Numbered from the stretch's first letter, positions 9,303-21,630 are shown. The stretch is DNA of 64,000 nt from Allacma fusca (GCA_947179485.1 OX359247.1:13864588-13928587); one strand, 5' to 3'. The notes: generated from the sequence alone by a model not told the origin. Translations and numbers: made by a program.

Positions 9303-12300
9303 TTAGGGAAGGAGAGGAGGGTTGTACAGTTTACAATATTGGACATGAACTTTAATTAGTTTCGTCCGTGGGGAATGGGGATCGGTTACCAGATAAGTAA
9401 TGGAATTCAATACAGAGGGTTATTCATCGTATTTTACTCACTTTTGATTTGAAAAATAAGACAAGTAACACTTTTTAAATAACCTTGTAATATTTTTATT
9501 TTGACTACTACACTTCTTCACTACCAGAGGACACCGATTTTTCTAATATCGGTTGACCCGTTGGACTAGGGCAGGGTCATATGTTGTCCACTCCTCTCGT
9601 AGCGTTTTCCAGGCCCCTACGATTGTCGTTAGGTTTCTCTTGAAAAGGCTACTTTTTAAGTATCCGAACCCTGAAATATTCATTCAACTTGTGCCAGGCC
9701 GCTTCACTGGAATTTTGTGGTTCGGAATCAATGTTATTCCGAACTCATTCCGGAAGTCTTCAGCAGGCAGGCGGTTTTTTTAGAAACATGTGATGAGGCG
9801 GCGTCGTGGTGGGTACATACCCGCTTCAAGTCGTCCCACGGGTAGAGCCGGGGAATTTCTGTATCCAATTATTGATTTGGCCTGTGAGGAATATACTAGT
9901 CCAAACTTATCTTGACCTTTGAGGGCACTTGGATTAGTAGTAAGGCCTCCCGCCCGAAATTCCGCCGGCAACCATGGTTGTTGTAAAAAAGTTGCCCTTG
10001 CCCAGCACCCAAACTTCAGGAATTTATACTCCTTTGTGGATGTAGCAAATCTTCCTTATTTCACCGTGGTTGTGTAGCCCAAGAAGTGCCTCATCCAGGG
10101 TGACCACAACTTCCGACTCTTTACCCGCCAAATGTCTTCTAAAATTTGCAGGAGTTAACCCGCCTAATGCATTAACTTAAAGGTCTAAACTAAAGGTCTA
10201 AAACTTCTTGGACGATTTTAGTCCTTTACACTTCTATTCACGTTACTGTCGTTTGTTTTTACTAATATTAACACCTGACCTTTACAAAACACTAATTTAT
10301 TTGACATTGAGGCTTTTCACTTCTTCGCGGGAGGTCAATCCCGCCGTGGAAAACGCTAAAACCATGACCTCAACTTTAGGTCCGACTAACTTCGGAATGG
10401 TTAAACATACGAGAGTGAAATAAATGTCATTCTACTCGTAAAGTATGTACCTACCATTTGCCATGGTTACCGCCTAAATATTTCAAATAGTTTTTTGCGC
10501 TATGGCGAACCATAGAGTGAGTAAAATACAATGAATAACTCTGTATTTTCATAATAATAAACGGACCTTATTACCGTGGAAGAAACTTGTCCACAAAACC
10601 AGGAATTCTAGAGGAATTCACAATTAAAATTAAATCGCCCACATTAAATAAATTCTGGGGATGACTTTCGTCGAATTTTCTGCAGCTCTAACTTCATTTG
10701 TATTATCAGAAGCTATTTTTGTTGCAACTTCAATTCGATTTCTAACTTTATGTGGATCAGCATCGTCTTTAAATAAATCATTGGTGGGAAATTTACTGTC
10801 GCAAGGAAGGATTGGGTCACATCCGTATATCAAATAAAAAGGAAAATATTTTGATACTGAACTAACAATAATATTGTGAGGAAACACATCTGGTTGTAAC
10901 CAGACTTCCCAAAGTTTGTTTATCTCGAAGAAACTTTGATATTACCCGCTTTACCACATCAATGTGCTTCTCGGCATATACATTACATTGTGAGCTAACC
11001 TTGGAATAATATTATTCTCGATATTAAAATCTTCACAAACGTTTTGGAATGAAGATGAAGTGAAATGTGTACCGGGATCTGAGATTATTCTATTAAGGAC
11101 TCCATGTCTGTACATAATAGAATTTAAGAGGTAACGGACTGCATTGAAACTATCATGGTTCAACGTAACGAGAGCAATGATCAATCATCAATAAAAAAAA
11201 TTATTTCCGCTGTGACTTTCAGGAAATTCACCAACAAAATCAGTGGATATGGTATGAAAGGATTTAGAAGGGCAGTCAAAGGGGATTCGCGGGCCTGATG
11301 TGGGAAAGTTTTTCCGATTAAATCTTTGACATATATCACACGACGTCATGTAATTCAAAACATCCTTTCTCATTTTGGGCCAACAGAAACGGGACTTAAT
11401 TGTCGTATAAGTTTTACTGAAGCCAAAATTACCACCGGAGGTATCGTTATGAACAGACTTTACTACATTGAACCAGTCAGATCTTGGCACACATAGTTTC
11501 CACACACCTTCACTTTCATTGCAAATAGATTTATACAACACATTATCAATTAAGCTATAACCTGGGTATGGTATCAGTGGTTGTCATTACTTTCAATTTT
11601 TAATTTGTGTGTAATAATTTGTGAGTAAAATGAATCAGATCTTTGAGCAAACACAAAATTATCGCACGTAATGGCATTTACACTTGCACATGGCAAATGA
11701 GATTATGGAAAATCAATCTCCTCTTCCGAAGCAGTATTTAATGGGTTCCGAGATAACACGTCGGCATGATCATGAGATTTACCGGACTGATACTTTACAG
11801 TAATTGAAAAATTAAGAAAGATACAACGGCAACCTACATAATCTCCCTTTAAGAGACTTACAGGTCATAAGATTACAAAGGGAACAGTGATCCGTTACAA
11901 CCTTAATCTTTTTAGCATAATGATAGGGACGAAAATATTCGACTGAAGCAACTATTGTTAATGCTTCTTGTTCGGTGGTATGGTAATTAGCTTCTGCTTT
12001 ATTCAAATTCCGAGAAAAAAAACTTACAAAATTTTCCTCCCTATTTACCGTTACTGTCAACATAGCTCCCAATCTTATACCTGAAGCGTCAGTGTATAGC
12101 AGATATGACTCAGCATCTTCATTAAAGTGGCTAAGTATTGGGGCAGAAGCTAATCTTTTCTTTAACTCCTCGAATGCTATTTGACACTCATCTAAACAGA
12201 CAAATCTTTTGTTCTTTTTAGTTAATTCGTAAAGAGGGGCACAGATTCTACTAAAATCCATTACAAATTTTCTATAAAAAGAACAAAGCTGAGTAAATCT

Positions 12301-12784
12301 ACGAGATTGGCTTAAATTCTGAGGGACTGGGAAATTAATAATGGAGTCAACTTTTTCAGGGTCCGTGCTAATGCCTTTACGACTGATTATGTGACCTAAG
12401 TACTTAGCTGAAATTTTAGCGAATTTACTTTTCTTGGGTTTTAGTGTTAATTTGGCAACAATAATAAGGTGTGGTGTAATAATATATCTAAATTATCGTT
12501 ATGGGATTCAAATGTTTTCCAAATTACTCCCAAATCATCAATAAAGCAGACCGCAGACTCCCATGCCATTTTACCTAATAATTTTAACATTAAATCTTGA
12601 TAAACTTTTGGGGTTCCTTTTAAACAAAATGTCATTCGTCTAAAGATAAATGAGCCGACTGGAGTGCCAAATCCGGAACATTCTTTTGCTCTCTGATTAC
12701 ACTCAATTTGGTGGAAAGCACTAAGAAAATCAAGGAATGAAGCATATTTAAATCCGACAAATGCATCAAAGATTTAGATTTAGA
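9303..12784 (-). pseudogene. Gypsy pol relic: partial RT, RNase H, integrase
   Basis: Reading on the minus strand from 12784, the RT fragment has LDFLSAFHQI and a degraded F-I-D-D-L catalytic block, so it begins in mid-domain. RNase H (about 12261-11812) has LLYTDASG and TTEQEALTIV. The integrase shows the H-C-C zinc-binding part (TSCDICQR, about 11541-11188), then core pieces with TDFVGE and SDPGTHFTSSSF. The C-terminal GD-L-I barrel segment ends the protein at 9303. Stops and frameshifts break it in several places. The TA-flanked element at 9413-10543 splits the C-terminal segment, and the frame resumes exactly after one copy of TA is removed. Confidence 0.85.
9413..10543. mobile_element. 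TA-flanked inverted-repeat DNA element, 1.13 kb (Tc1/mariner-type)
   Basis: The ends are near-perfect inverted repeats of about 28-30 bp beginning CAGAG, differing by a 2 bp indel and one base. TA dinucleotides flank both ends (9411-9412 and 10544-10545), as for Tc1/mariner/pogo elements. The insertion site is the Gypsy integrase C-terminus, whose reading frame is restored if the element and one TA are removed. The interior has only short broken frames on both strands. I could not identify a transposase, so this looks non-autonomous. Confidence 0.75.
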
Positions 12785-12896
12785 TCTCAAATGAGCGAAC
12801 TACCGGCGACACTGTGACGCTACACTTATAGAGAGCCATATTACTACTACGTGACTGCAGCGGGATGTGGCAATAAGTTAGTTGAATCTTTTTTTC

Positions 12897-12909
12897 TTAC
12901 CCCGCACCT
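12897..12909 (-). promoter_or_regulatory. Candidate primer-binding site of the Gypsy element
   Basis: Directly inside the 5' LTR the minus strand reads AGGTGCGGGGTAA. With an initial T instead of A it would match the usual TGG start of a tRNA-complementary primer site. The tRNA is not identified. Confidence 0.3.
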
Positions 12910-13244
12910 TTACAGAGTTAAATGGGAGGTGAATAAAACGGGAGGAACAGTAAAATGGAGAAGAATGGTTTTATTTAGGAGTAAATATTAGGTGTTGAAG
13001 ATTCCAAGGTAAGAACAAGAGTGTTTTCTAGCTTAGCCTATTTTACGTGCCATGAACAATCAATACCCATGAAATCATCTATTTTAGAGATGCAATATAA
13101 AGGAGTACCAATCAAATCATCTATTTTAGAATATACCGTATAAAAGAGTACACAAATAATCCTAGTGGTAAGTAACAGCAACAAAATATTATTATTACAT
13201 AGATAAACCCTACTCTATAATATGAGACCCACAGCAACGCGTTA
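12910..13244 (-). repeat. 5' LTR of the Gypsy element
   Basis: About 335 bp, the partner of 8365-8707. The two copies differ by scattered substitutions and small indels, so the insertion is old but not ancient. Confidence 0.88.
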
Positions 13245-13520
13245 ATATGTTGGCCCAGAGTAAATCAACTTTCCAGCCGCTGTAAATGACAGAGCCGCGT
13301 ATACAGACGGAATACGTTTGTGCTTTAAGGCAACTACCCAGTCATGGTCCGGCAGTTGTATCCGGTACTCTAATATCATTAGTATTGGGGCGTGCTTATT
13401 TCCAACTGGCCAACCAATAGGAACACGAGCTTTATCATCATTGCTTACAACAAATACATTCGATGGACCAAATAGTTCGGCTACTTCCCTCAGTTTTGCA
13501 ATCTTTCGCCAGCGAATTTA
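13245..13520 (-). pseudogene. Unidentified repeat-family gene, upstream part (decayed)
   Basis: A minus-strand open frame reads NDDKARVPIGWP, then a LPDHDWVVALKHKRIPSVYA block and YSGPTY, and meets the Gypsy insertion at the ATAT duplication. Removing the Gypsy element and one ATAT continues this frame into the segment at 8364-7581. From memory, the motifs DDKARVPIG and LPDHDWVVA mark the same uncharacterised insect/Hydra family as the downstream half. The upstream start of the gene was not found. Confidence 0.6.
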
Positions 13521-15388
13521 AAGTCCGGTTGTTCCTTTCTGTTATTATTTTCGGCACTTACCATTTTAACAGGAACAATTTTTCATTGAAGAAGCATATT
13601 TCTTGAGACTAGTGAGCTTCTGTGTTTTCAATTTTTGGTTTTAACGTTAGTAAAACGTTAGTAAATTTGCTCTGATTCCAGTCAGCCACATTTCCTATAA
13701 CTTCCATTCGACGAATTCTCAGCTACACATGCTGTGGAAAACTATATTTGATAACTTTGAACAACAAATTCAATGCTTTTCGAGATGCCTCAAACGAATT
13801 TCTATGACCAGCCCTTTTTGGGAATCATGTGCAATTTTGCAAAACAAGCAGTGCATGGATATTATATATTATATGGTAGTTTTGGCTTTCAAGGTTATCC
13901 TAAATGGACCGGCAGTAGTAGATATAAGAAATAACTTTCATACATTTAGCATTACAACCGGCCAAAGTAGGCACAATGCTTACAAATACTAACTAAAGGA
14001 ATATACCGATTAAAGTGCACTGAAACCGGATGAAACTTTTACATTCAAATATTGTTAAAGTTGCTTAGCCAGGGACGAAGCAACTTGGATAACAACGAAT
14101 TATTTGCAAAACATTCCTAAATTTTGTAGTTTCATTTTGTAGCCTTTATTTCAACACTTGCTGTATTGTAACCAGCATGTTCACAGTTGACATTGCCAGC
14201 CCTTGCAGTATTGTTAGGACCTAGGCCGACAGTAACTGTGGTCGTGAGACAACATTATTTTCAAAACATAATGAGATGGACGAGCGTGATTTTGTAGCCA
14301 TTCCGCCGTAAGCCAAGAGTATTCAAAATGCTCGTGGTTTTTAGAAATTTGAACTAATGTATACCTTACGTATGAGAGAACGTGGAGGGAAACAGCAGCT
14401 GTGAACATAAGGTCAAGGAGGATAAGGCCCCAAAAATCCATGTTATCCACGTTATACAAGGCTACAATAGTTATTCCGATATTCTCCAGTCAATTCAATT
14501 ACCACTTATGCATCACAACTAAACTTTCGAACTCATTTGACAATTTCTGAACATTTCTAAAAAAACGAAGTTTTTTTAATAGAATTGCACAACTATTTTA
14601 TATTTATAACGAATTCTTTTCAGAAATGTTGAAAAAGATTCAGAATTTTGACAATTTTCAAATTTTCGGATAATCAGAACATTTTCCAAAATTTATGCAT
14701 CATTTGACTGTTGTTTTTTTGAATCATTTTTGTAGAAGCATATTGTAGTAATCAGAGGAGAGGTAATCAATATTGTCAACTTGTTGTTAGTTTAATTGTT
14801 AAGTATAGCCGCCAAATTAGTGGTGGATACTTTTCGGATTGTGATTTTGTTTCTGTTTTCAATAACATTTCTCATAAAATTGGCAATGACCTGTTTAATT
14901 CAAAAACATACTCTTATTTCCTGGAGATAATAATGGGGAGTTTACGAATAATTGGAAGTAAGAAAATCTACTTTTGTAAATATTATGAAGTCAAGACGAA
15001 ATTTATTCGATAAGGGGTTTACCTAGAAGAATTTCATGATATCTGTAATTGATAGCGCTGCAACATGTTTAGTTAGGAAATTGAAATTTAACCAAACTGA
15101 ATGCACATTTATTGACGTAATATTGGGCGCAGTTGCGCCATCAACATTAAAAAGTAATTTTATTGTTGTTACATTTGCTGCGACTTGCATTTACTAATTG
15201 ATGCGTATAATGATAGTTGTTAAAGGTTTTATCTCGACTGAAAATTCTGCTCGGTACTATTCTCTGATTTACATCATTGACGAAAAATGGGTTAGAGCCT
15301 CAAGGTTTTTATTTAGCCAGTTCTTGAAAAATATATTAAAACAGCAATCGCGTATTATAGATCACAAGGAATTTCAAATCAGGGAGAA
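13521..15388. other. No gene recognised
   Basis: AT-rich sequence. A minus-strand frame at 14370-14441 resembles a signal-peptide exon (reported under findings), but no convincing downstream exon was found. The rest holds only short frames. Confidence 0.4.
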
Positions 15389-15545
15389 ACTTGTGTGGCT
15401 TTTGGGATTACACGGTCTTTATTTCAGGAGTACCCCAAGTTTAGTGAGAATGGGAAAGAGGAATGCTCGCATGGACGGTACGGCGTTTTTAGCAAAGCAA
15501 CGGAGGAAGAAATTATAAGCTATATACATATACTTGCAAATAGGT
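15389..15545 (+). pseudogene. Pogo/CENP-B-type transposase helix-turn-helix relic
   Basis: A plus-strand frame contains a FGITRSLFQEYPK segment followed by GVFSKATEEEIISYI. This resembles the helix-turn-helix region and the start of the second DNA-binding region in pogo-like transposases. It parallels the minus-strand pogo relic at 21646-22078 (FGLTRTLFQKYLK). No catalytic domain follows before stops, so this is a fragment. Confidence 0.5.
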
Positions 15546-15685
15546 TATTGAAGTTAATATTCGGATCTTTATCTTTTAGTCAAAATGGCTATTGAGTGTT
15601 TCATCTTTTAATAATTGTTTCAAAGGTAGTACACTAATACAAGGTTAGTTTGGGGTAAGGTAGCATATAGACTAGCCATTCAAAA

Positions 15686-16130
15686 TTAAATCCAAATCCA
15701 TTCACTAATGGTAACTCTGGGGTCGTTTGGGTGACAAGGTTTCTTGAAAGACGTTCCATACTTGCTAACGGGAACACCTCTCAGCCTGGTGCAGACTGCC
15801 CAAGCCATATTTACTAAGACGTCCATAAAAACGTCTTCACCTGGATCCACTATTGGATTCGCCCCTGCAATCTCTGCTGCTCCAAAGCCTCCCAAGTCGA
15901 GCAAATTTATATCCAAATCAAAAACGGATTTCAGCCAACCCCATAGCTGGGAGGCCCCAGAGGAAACCCATTTTACCGATTGCAATGTTGACACTACATT
16001 GTTAAAACTATTAAAGCAATATTTTTGATGTTGAATTTGTGCAATTATTACGTCACAGAATACAAGCTAATGTTAAGTGAATTAATTTATCATTTCATTT
16101 TACTTACCTCCTCAATGAGACCAAACAATC
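15686..16130 (-). CDS. Hypothetical gene fragment, two phase-compatible exons
   Basis: An upstream exon ends in FGLIEE with a strong donor (GAGGAG then GTAAGT, exon end 16108). A downstream exon begins at 15946 after a pyrimidine-rich acceptor (CCTCCCAG). The junction is phase 0 and the joined frame stays open to a stop at 15686. The downstream exon encodes an acidic stretch (FDLDINLLDLGGFGAAEI) followed by a Cys-containing segment (SFKKPCHPNDP). I do not recognise the product. The 5' end is not determined: the first exon may be a micro-exon starting near 16130 or reach up to 16308. The real end could also be a donor before the terminal codons. Confidence 0.35.
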
Positions 16131-16308
16131 CTGATATGTGCAAAATAGACATATTATGAAATACAAAATGAAGTCCGATTTTAAACGAACGTTGGAAATA
16201 ACGAAGCATTCTCGTTCTTATTTTTCCAACTATGTAACCATTTAGTAACAATATTATACAATCATGTTTCATGCACAATTTACACGTATTTTCTCCCGCG
16301 GTTTGCAA

Positions 16309-17003
16309 ATGATAATGCAGAGTTTTAACAACAAAGTTCTACGATAATAAAGGGTGTAGTAATCACGTATTTAACCATATGGATTCCATATGATTTTAAA
16401 ATACAACCTAGTTTAACAGTAGACTTACATAAATTATTTATCTTTAACTAACTTTGTCCATACTGCGCGAAAATACTAATGGGAGTTTTGGAGAAAAGGC
16501 CAGCACTTCAGTTCAAGCCACTGACGAATATAGCCAATAGAATATGTAGTCAGTATAAAAAACAATTGTAAATAGGCCACCCACAAGTTACATTAAAAAA
16601 TGTGTCGAATATTAAAGAGATCAGTAAATATTTATTTGTACATTTACCTTGACAGCTACCAGAGCTACATAATTTGTATTTTAAATAGAGTGTGGGCAAG
16701 CGTTACAAGATAAACAAATATAAAAACGGCAATACCAACAAGTTCACAAATCTTCAAAATACGAAATACAAAACACGGTAGAAAGTCTGATGATAACAAA
16801 TTGCAAAATACTTGAAAGTATAAAGAAAAAATACTAAAGGCAAAATACGGAATGTATGAAAAATATTATTTACAATACAATACTTCAAACTATTTAACTC
16901 CTGTGCATTTTGTTAGTAATAAAATCCTTTCTAACACAGGTAAAATAATTCATTTTAAACAATTTATTAATAATTGATTTTAATCAGTAAAACAAAGGAG
17001 AAA
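16309..17003. other. No gene recognised
   Basis: Very AT-rich sequence with no coding signal that I can support. Confidence 0.4.
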
Positions 17004-19310
17004 TTAAACTGTTACCATTCCGTAAGTTGATCTTTCCAGCTGATGTGGAACTTCTTGTTTGTCGTTTCTCATCCGAGTCGTAACTATACTAGCGGCTTTT
17101 CTCGTGGAATGTTTTCTCGATAGCTCAAGCATATTTTCGTCTGACGTAATTAGTTCAAACTTTTGTTTTGTTCTTGGCTTTCTTGTTGAAGGTTCTGGAA
17201 ATGACACACCCGGAAATCATCCTTGATCCGCGATTTGATCAGGTCCAAATGCAAGGGATTTTATTACTACCGGGGAGGATTTCGCTTTCAAAAGCAAAAT
17301 TGCTTCAAAAGATCATACTCTTCTTGACGATTCAGATTTTCACCAACTCCAACAATGATTCCAGTCGTGGAATCATGTTTTTTGACCATTTCCTCACCTA
17401 AATCAGACTAATCTGTTGAGTCATAATAAACTGAAAAAAATGATCGACAAACTCGTTTTAGGCTGGCAGTTGATGTTATACGAGAATCGTATTTAAATGT
17501 AAGTATTTCCAGGGTGTTTATCAATTTTCCCCTTGTTTTCACAAGAGACTGGTCTAAAGAAGGTTCCCGAGGCGTAATTATTTTCTGTTGATCAGAATAA
17601 ACTTAGAATACATTTACGTTTTCCGTAATTCCAACAAGCTGGTCACTTGGAGGTCCCCTTGGCGGAAGGTCTTGATATACGCGTATATATGTTGGTCATT
17701 TCGTAGTATTTCCAACAGGCAATGTAGTTGACCCCATTGGCTGAATCTAGTATTGAAGAGTTGCGTCAATTCATCTCTTGGTGGCGGTTCTAAGGATTGG
17801 ACCAAGTGTGGTTGAATTTGGCGGAATACAGAATTCAATATTTTTGTCAACCTGAGGTCCTACTGAAGTTTCTTTTTCGTTTCCGAGAGGAGGTTCTTAG
17901 GAGTTCCCCCGCGGACTTCCGGAAGGCTGGTCTTATTTATACACTGGAGGTAGTATATTTTGCGTTACATTCTGGACCACTAGTATAATAAACAAAACGA
18001 GGTTTTAAATTCGAATCTTCTAACAATGTACGCGAAATTAAATCCCAAGATGCTCCATGACACTAAGGCTTCGGAAATAGATCCTACAAGGATTAAAACA
18101 TTTCCTTCATTGTGCATATTGTCATCTGCAAACTGGTGATGCTGGTCTTTAGCGTCGGGAAGATCAGCTGCACTATCTTCAGGAAATGAATCCGGTGGGG
18201 AAGGAGGCAGTTCATCATTAAGATCAATAATATTGTTTTGATGTAGGTTTTCTTCATCTGAAAATTCTGCATTAAATACATGGCAATCCGAACACCACCG
18301 ATTCGTCATCGTGTCATAACACCAAATTCCAGTTTTGCGGAAGCCATTGATTGTAGATTTGGGATTTCCAGCGTCATCCGAGAAAATCCGAGCTTAAATA
18401 TTGCAGGAATGCCTGCAAGTCTGGCCTTTACTTACGGATATTCTGTTTGCCACTTAACCCGATAGTTCGAATATTTGGATTTATATAGCGAAAAAACCTT
18501 ACATCGCATTGTTGCAAATTGTGAGTTGTGTAAGGATATAAGGTCAGCATTTCTATGAAATTTAGTCGGCAGTATTTCACGGCCTCGTAACTTATGTGAG
18601 AGCTATGGTTGTCGAGCAACAAACGAACGGGAGTGTTAACGGTACTTGCTGAATACTTGCGAAAATGTTTCAACTAAAGCATGAAACATTTTGAGTTGCT
18701 CAAACCGTTTGTGGTGTAAGCACATGCCGAATAAATAGGAGCATGTTCAATTTGAATATCTTTAGTTGTTGTAGAAAAACACAGGTGTTATATAACTTCC
18801 ATATTCACTAAAACCACATATGACAGTTGCTAGTGTTCCCCGTTCGACTGGAACCATGACAGGAACAGATCGTATTGCGCGTCTGCGAATTACATTATGT
18901 AGTCTACTATACGATTGCAATGTTTTAAAATTAATATAGGAATATTTTATATGAAAACTTAAAGCTTAAGCTAAAATATAGATTTCTCACTGGAACAATA
19001 GAAACGCCCGTTTCATCGGCATTAAATATCGAGTCCTCCGAAAATCCTTTTGCTCTGACTATTTCTTCTAATAAATCAAAGAACCTGTAAACTGCCGCTC
19101 TATTGAATTCCGTAACCCGGAGTAGACTCCTCGGTGTTCACGTACGTATGGAAAGCTGATCCGTATGCCGGAGAAAAATCCAGTGACCCAACCGTTCCCA
19201 GCAGTTACATTTTGAAATGGGTGCCTGAAATTATTTTGAGCGGCCAAACGGAATGCCAGCTCACCAATAGATTCTCTAGTCAGTGCATGGAATCTACAAA
19301 ATAATTTAGT
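17004..19310 (-). pseudogene. Pogo-like DDE transposase gene, catalytic part (decayed)
   Basis: Read on the minus strand, an exon opens after an acceptor just left of the hAT insertion (TTTTGTAG). It encodes a segment typical of pogo-type transposases (LAFRLAAQNN, GWVTGFF). The DDE domain follows: FNADETGVS (first Asp, near 19030), LLLDNHSSH (second Asp, near 18610) and LQQCDV (third acidic site, near 18505). A basic tail ends near 17004. Frameshifts and stops occur between these blocks, so it is inactive. Its N-terminal DNA-binding part lies at 21646-22078, with the hAT element between them in what looks like an intron. Confidence 0.7.
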
Positions 19311-19332
19311 ATGTTAATCAGTGCTCGGACTG

Positions 19333-19460
19333 GGTACAGAAACCGTGTACCTGTACCCATACCCGTACCCGATTATCGGGTACGACAAAATGCTGTACCT
19401 ATACCCGTACCCATACCCGAGTACCCGGGTAAATTATTTCAGTACCCGTACCTATACTTG
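19333..19460. repeat. Left subterminal GTACCC-rich array of the hAT element
   Basis: Irregular repeats of GTACCC/TACCCG occupy about 130 bp beside the left terminal repeat. Subterminal arrays of short words are known transposase-binding regions in hAT elements; that role here is inferred. Confidence 0.75.
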
Positions 19461-19486
19461 AAACCATACTTCCAGTTTTGGTCCAA

Positions 19487-20391
19487 AGTTCAAATTCAGT
19501 TCCATTCACATCCCCAAATTTTTCGTGCCGTTCAGTTAAGTTCAGTTCCCCTTGTTAAAATCCTGTCGTAGTTCAGTTCAATTCACTGCGTACTTTCCAG
19601 TAGTTACGTTCAGTTCAGTTCATCCTGGCAGTATTTTTTCAAAGTTCAATTCAATTCATAATATACTTTTCGGTCGTTCAGTTCAGTTCAATTTATCTGT
19701 CATTAGCGAGCCAATTAGTTCAAGTCATTTATGATATATTTAAGTGACATTTAGTTCGATTTTTGTAACTGACTTTGAACTTTAACTAAAAAAACTATTT
19801 TTGGCTAAATTGTTTATTAAATTACTGCTTTCAAAACACTGGCGTTGTGAAAGCAGTATTAATTTTGAGCTTTCTGGTAAACAAGTTAGTAAATCATGTA
19901 AATATGCTTACAATTATTGCGCGTTTTAACTCATACGATTTCGCCCGAAATATGCCAAATAAATGCGTTATTAAATACATATAAGAAACCAGCTTGCTTG
20001 TAAATAACTATTTTTTTGATTTGTATTGTAAGGTCATTCAAATTAATAGTCAAAAGCCAGCGTGTTAGCTTTTGCGATTACAACTATAAAATACATATAT
20101 GTTCATGCAGTTTATAGATACATACATAGTTGATATTCGTGTTGCGTTCACGAATAGAAAAGTTTATATTCAACCTCGACTCTTAAGTTCAATTCAGTTC
20201 AGTTTGTGTTACTTGAACGTACGATGAACGTTCGTTCACATTCATAATAAGTTCTGCTGAGTTCAATTCAAGTTCATTCAATCATAATTTTGTATTTAAC
20301 TAGTTCGTTCAAGTTCATTCAAAAACATTGAAAATAAGGGCTAGTTCAGTTCAGTTCACAACCTTATGAACTGAACGGCTGCAAGTATGCT
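19487..20391. repeat. GTTCA-rich tracts, possibly a nested element
   Basis: Both ends of this stretch are rich in GTTCAGTTCA words (about 19487-19740 and 20185-20391), in opposite orientation. They are bounded by similar CATACTT(C/G)CAG words in inverted order. This looks like a further decayed inverted-repeat element nested in the hAT element, but no target duplication could be shown. Confidence 0.4.
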
Positions 20392-21359
20392 TGAAACTAC
20401 AATGTAGTACCTGTACCCACAATTTACCCGTACCCGTAATGTACCCAAAACCTGTACCCATACCCGAGTACCCAGTGTTTGTACCCGGGTATTACTCGGG
20501 TACTGGAAGTTTGGCCGATCAAAAGTGCCCAAGAAGGCATTTGCCTGTTCAGCTGAAAATTTTTAATTGTCTATTTTTCGACTTCCATTAGAAATGTCCG
20601 GGATTTTGAAAATTTTCCGTAGGCGTTAAGGGTATCCTATTTCAAATGGTTTAAAAAATCATTTAAGGTCATTTATAATTTATTTTAACACTGACGAAAC
20701 TCAAATGCTACTACGTCAAAATATTAACTTACTGAATGAAATGAATTTTGTTCTCGCGAAATGGATATTGAAAAATTCTTGTATGGGGTTAGGATAACTA
20801 ACTGGGACGAATTCTTTAATACTAAACTCCATAACCAAAAACTTGCTTTTAAACTTCGAGAACATGAAACAATTTTGTGTAAATATTCACTGCAATAAAT
20901 AATCAAAGTGTCATAAATGCCCAGGATTGAAATTACTCAAATTGCCTAAACAAAATGCCTCGGCGTTGTCAAATTGGCAACCCTAGGTACTTGTAGCATT
21001 AAGAAACGGATCTGGCTAATAAATATATATTCATTCCGAACTTATCTCGTAAAACGTCTTTAAATAATTTTAATGTCACGCCCCCAATGAAACTAATTAA
21101 ATTTAATTAGCTTCATTGGCCCTACCCCCTGAAATACTTCTAAGTTGAGCTTCATTCTTTAAGCCGATAAACAGTTTATCTATTTCTTTATTAGATCTGA
21201 GAGGAATCATTAGAAGCGTTCGATTACAAAGACCACGTAATCATAAATGAAGCGAAGCCACTGGCTATGTCACTTACGCAAGTATCTGTATCTGTATACA
21301 AAGAAACAAGCAACTCAACGGTTGGCAGGTCTTATTGCTAGATATAGTAATCCATCCCA

Positions 21360-21630
21360 GCAGGAATCCTTGAAGTACCCAAAAATACTCGGGTGCAGCA
21401 CCCACGGGTACAGGTATTTTACATAGTGATACCCGTATCTATTGGGTACTACACGGTTGTCATTGAGTGAGTACCAATACCCGTACCCGTACCTGTACCC
21501 ACTTTAATGACTAAAATCCAGAGTACCCGGGTAGTACCCGCGTACTTGCGAGTACTCAAATTCTGTACCCGGATAGTACCCATAACAGTACCCATACCCA
21601 TTTACCCGAGTATTGCCCGTACCCAGTCCG
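21360..21630. repeat. Right subterminal GTACCC-rich array of the hAT element
   Basis: A longer version of the left array, with many GTACCC and GGGTAC words in both orientations up to the right terminal repeat. Confidence 0.75.

Larger units (their letters stand above)
8365..13244 (-). mobile_element. Ty3/Gypsy LTR retrotransposon, internally deleted, reverse orientation
   Basis: Two near-identical direct repeats (8365-8707 and 12910-13244) flank pol-type coding relics on the minus strand. The 4 bp sequence ATAT is present on both sides (8361-8364 and 13245-13248) and reads as the target-site duplication. The minus-strand order is LTR, truncated reverse transcriptase, RNase H, zinc-binding integrase, a small downstream ORF, LTR. 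Gag, protease and the start of reverse transcriptase are missing, since only about 130 bp separate the 5' LTR from the RT fragment. A second transposon (9413-10543) sits inside the integrase C-terminus. The element cannot move on its own. Confidence 0.88.

Noticed and set aside
15744-16028. Plus-strand ORF opposite the hypothetical minus gene
   Set aside because: It has no splice or motif support. The minus strand has a strong donor, an acceptor and phase agreement.
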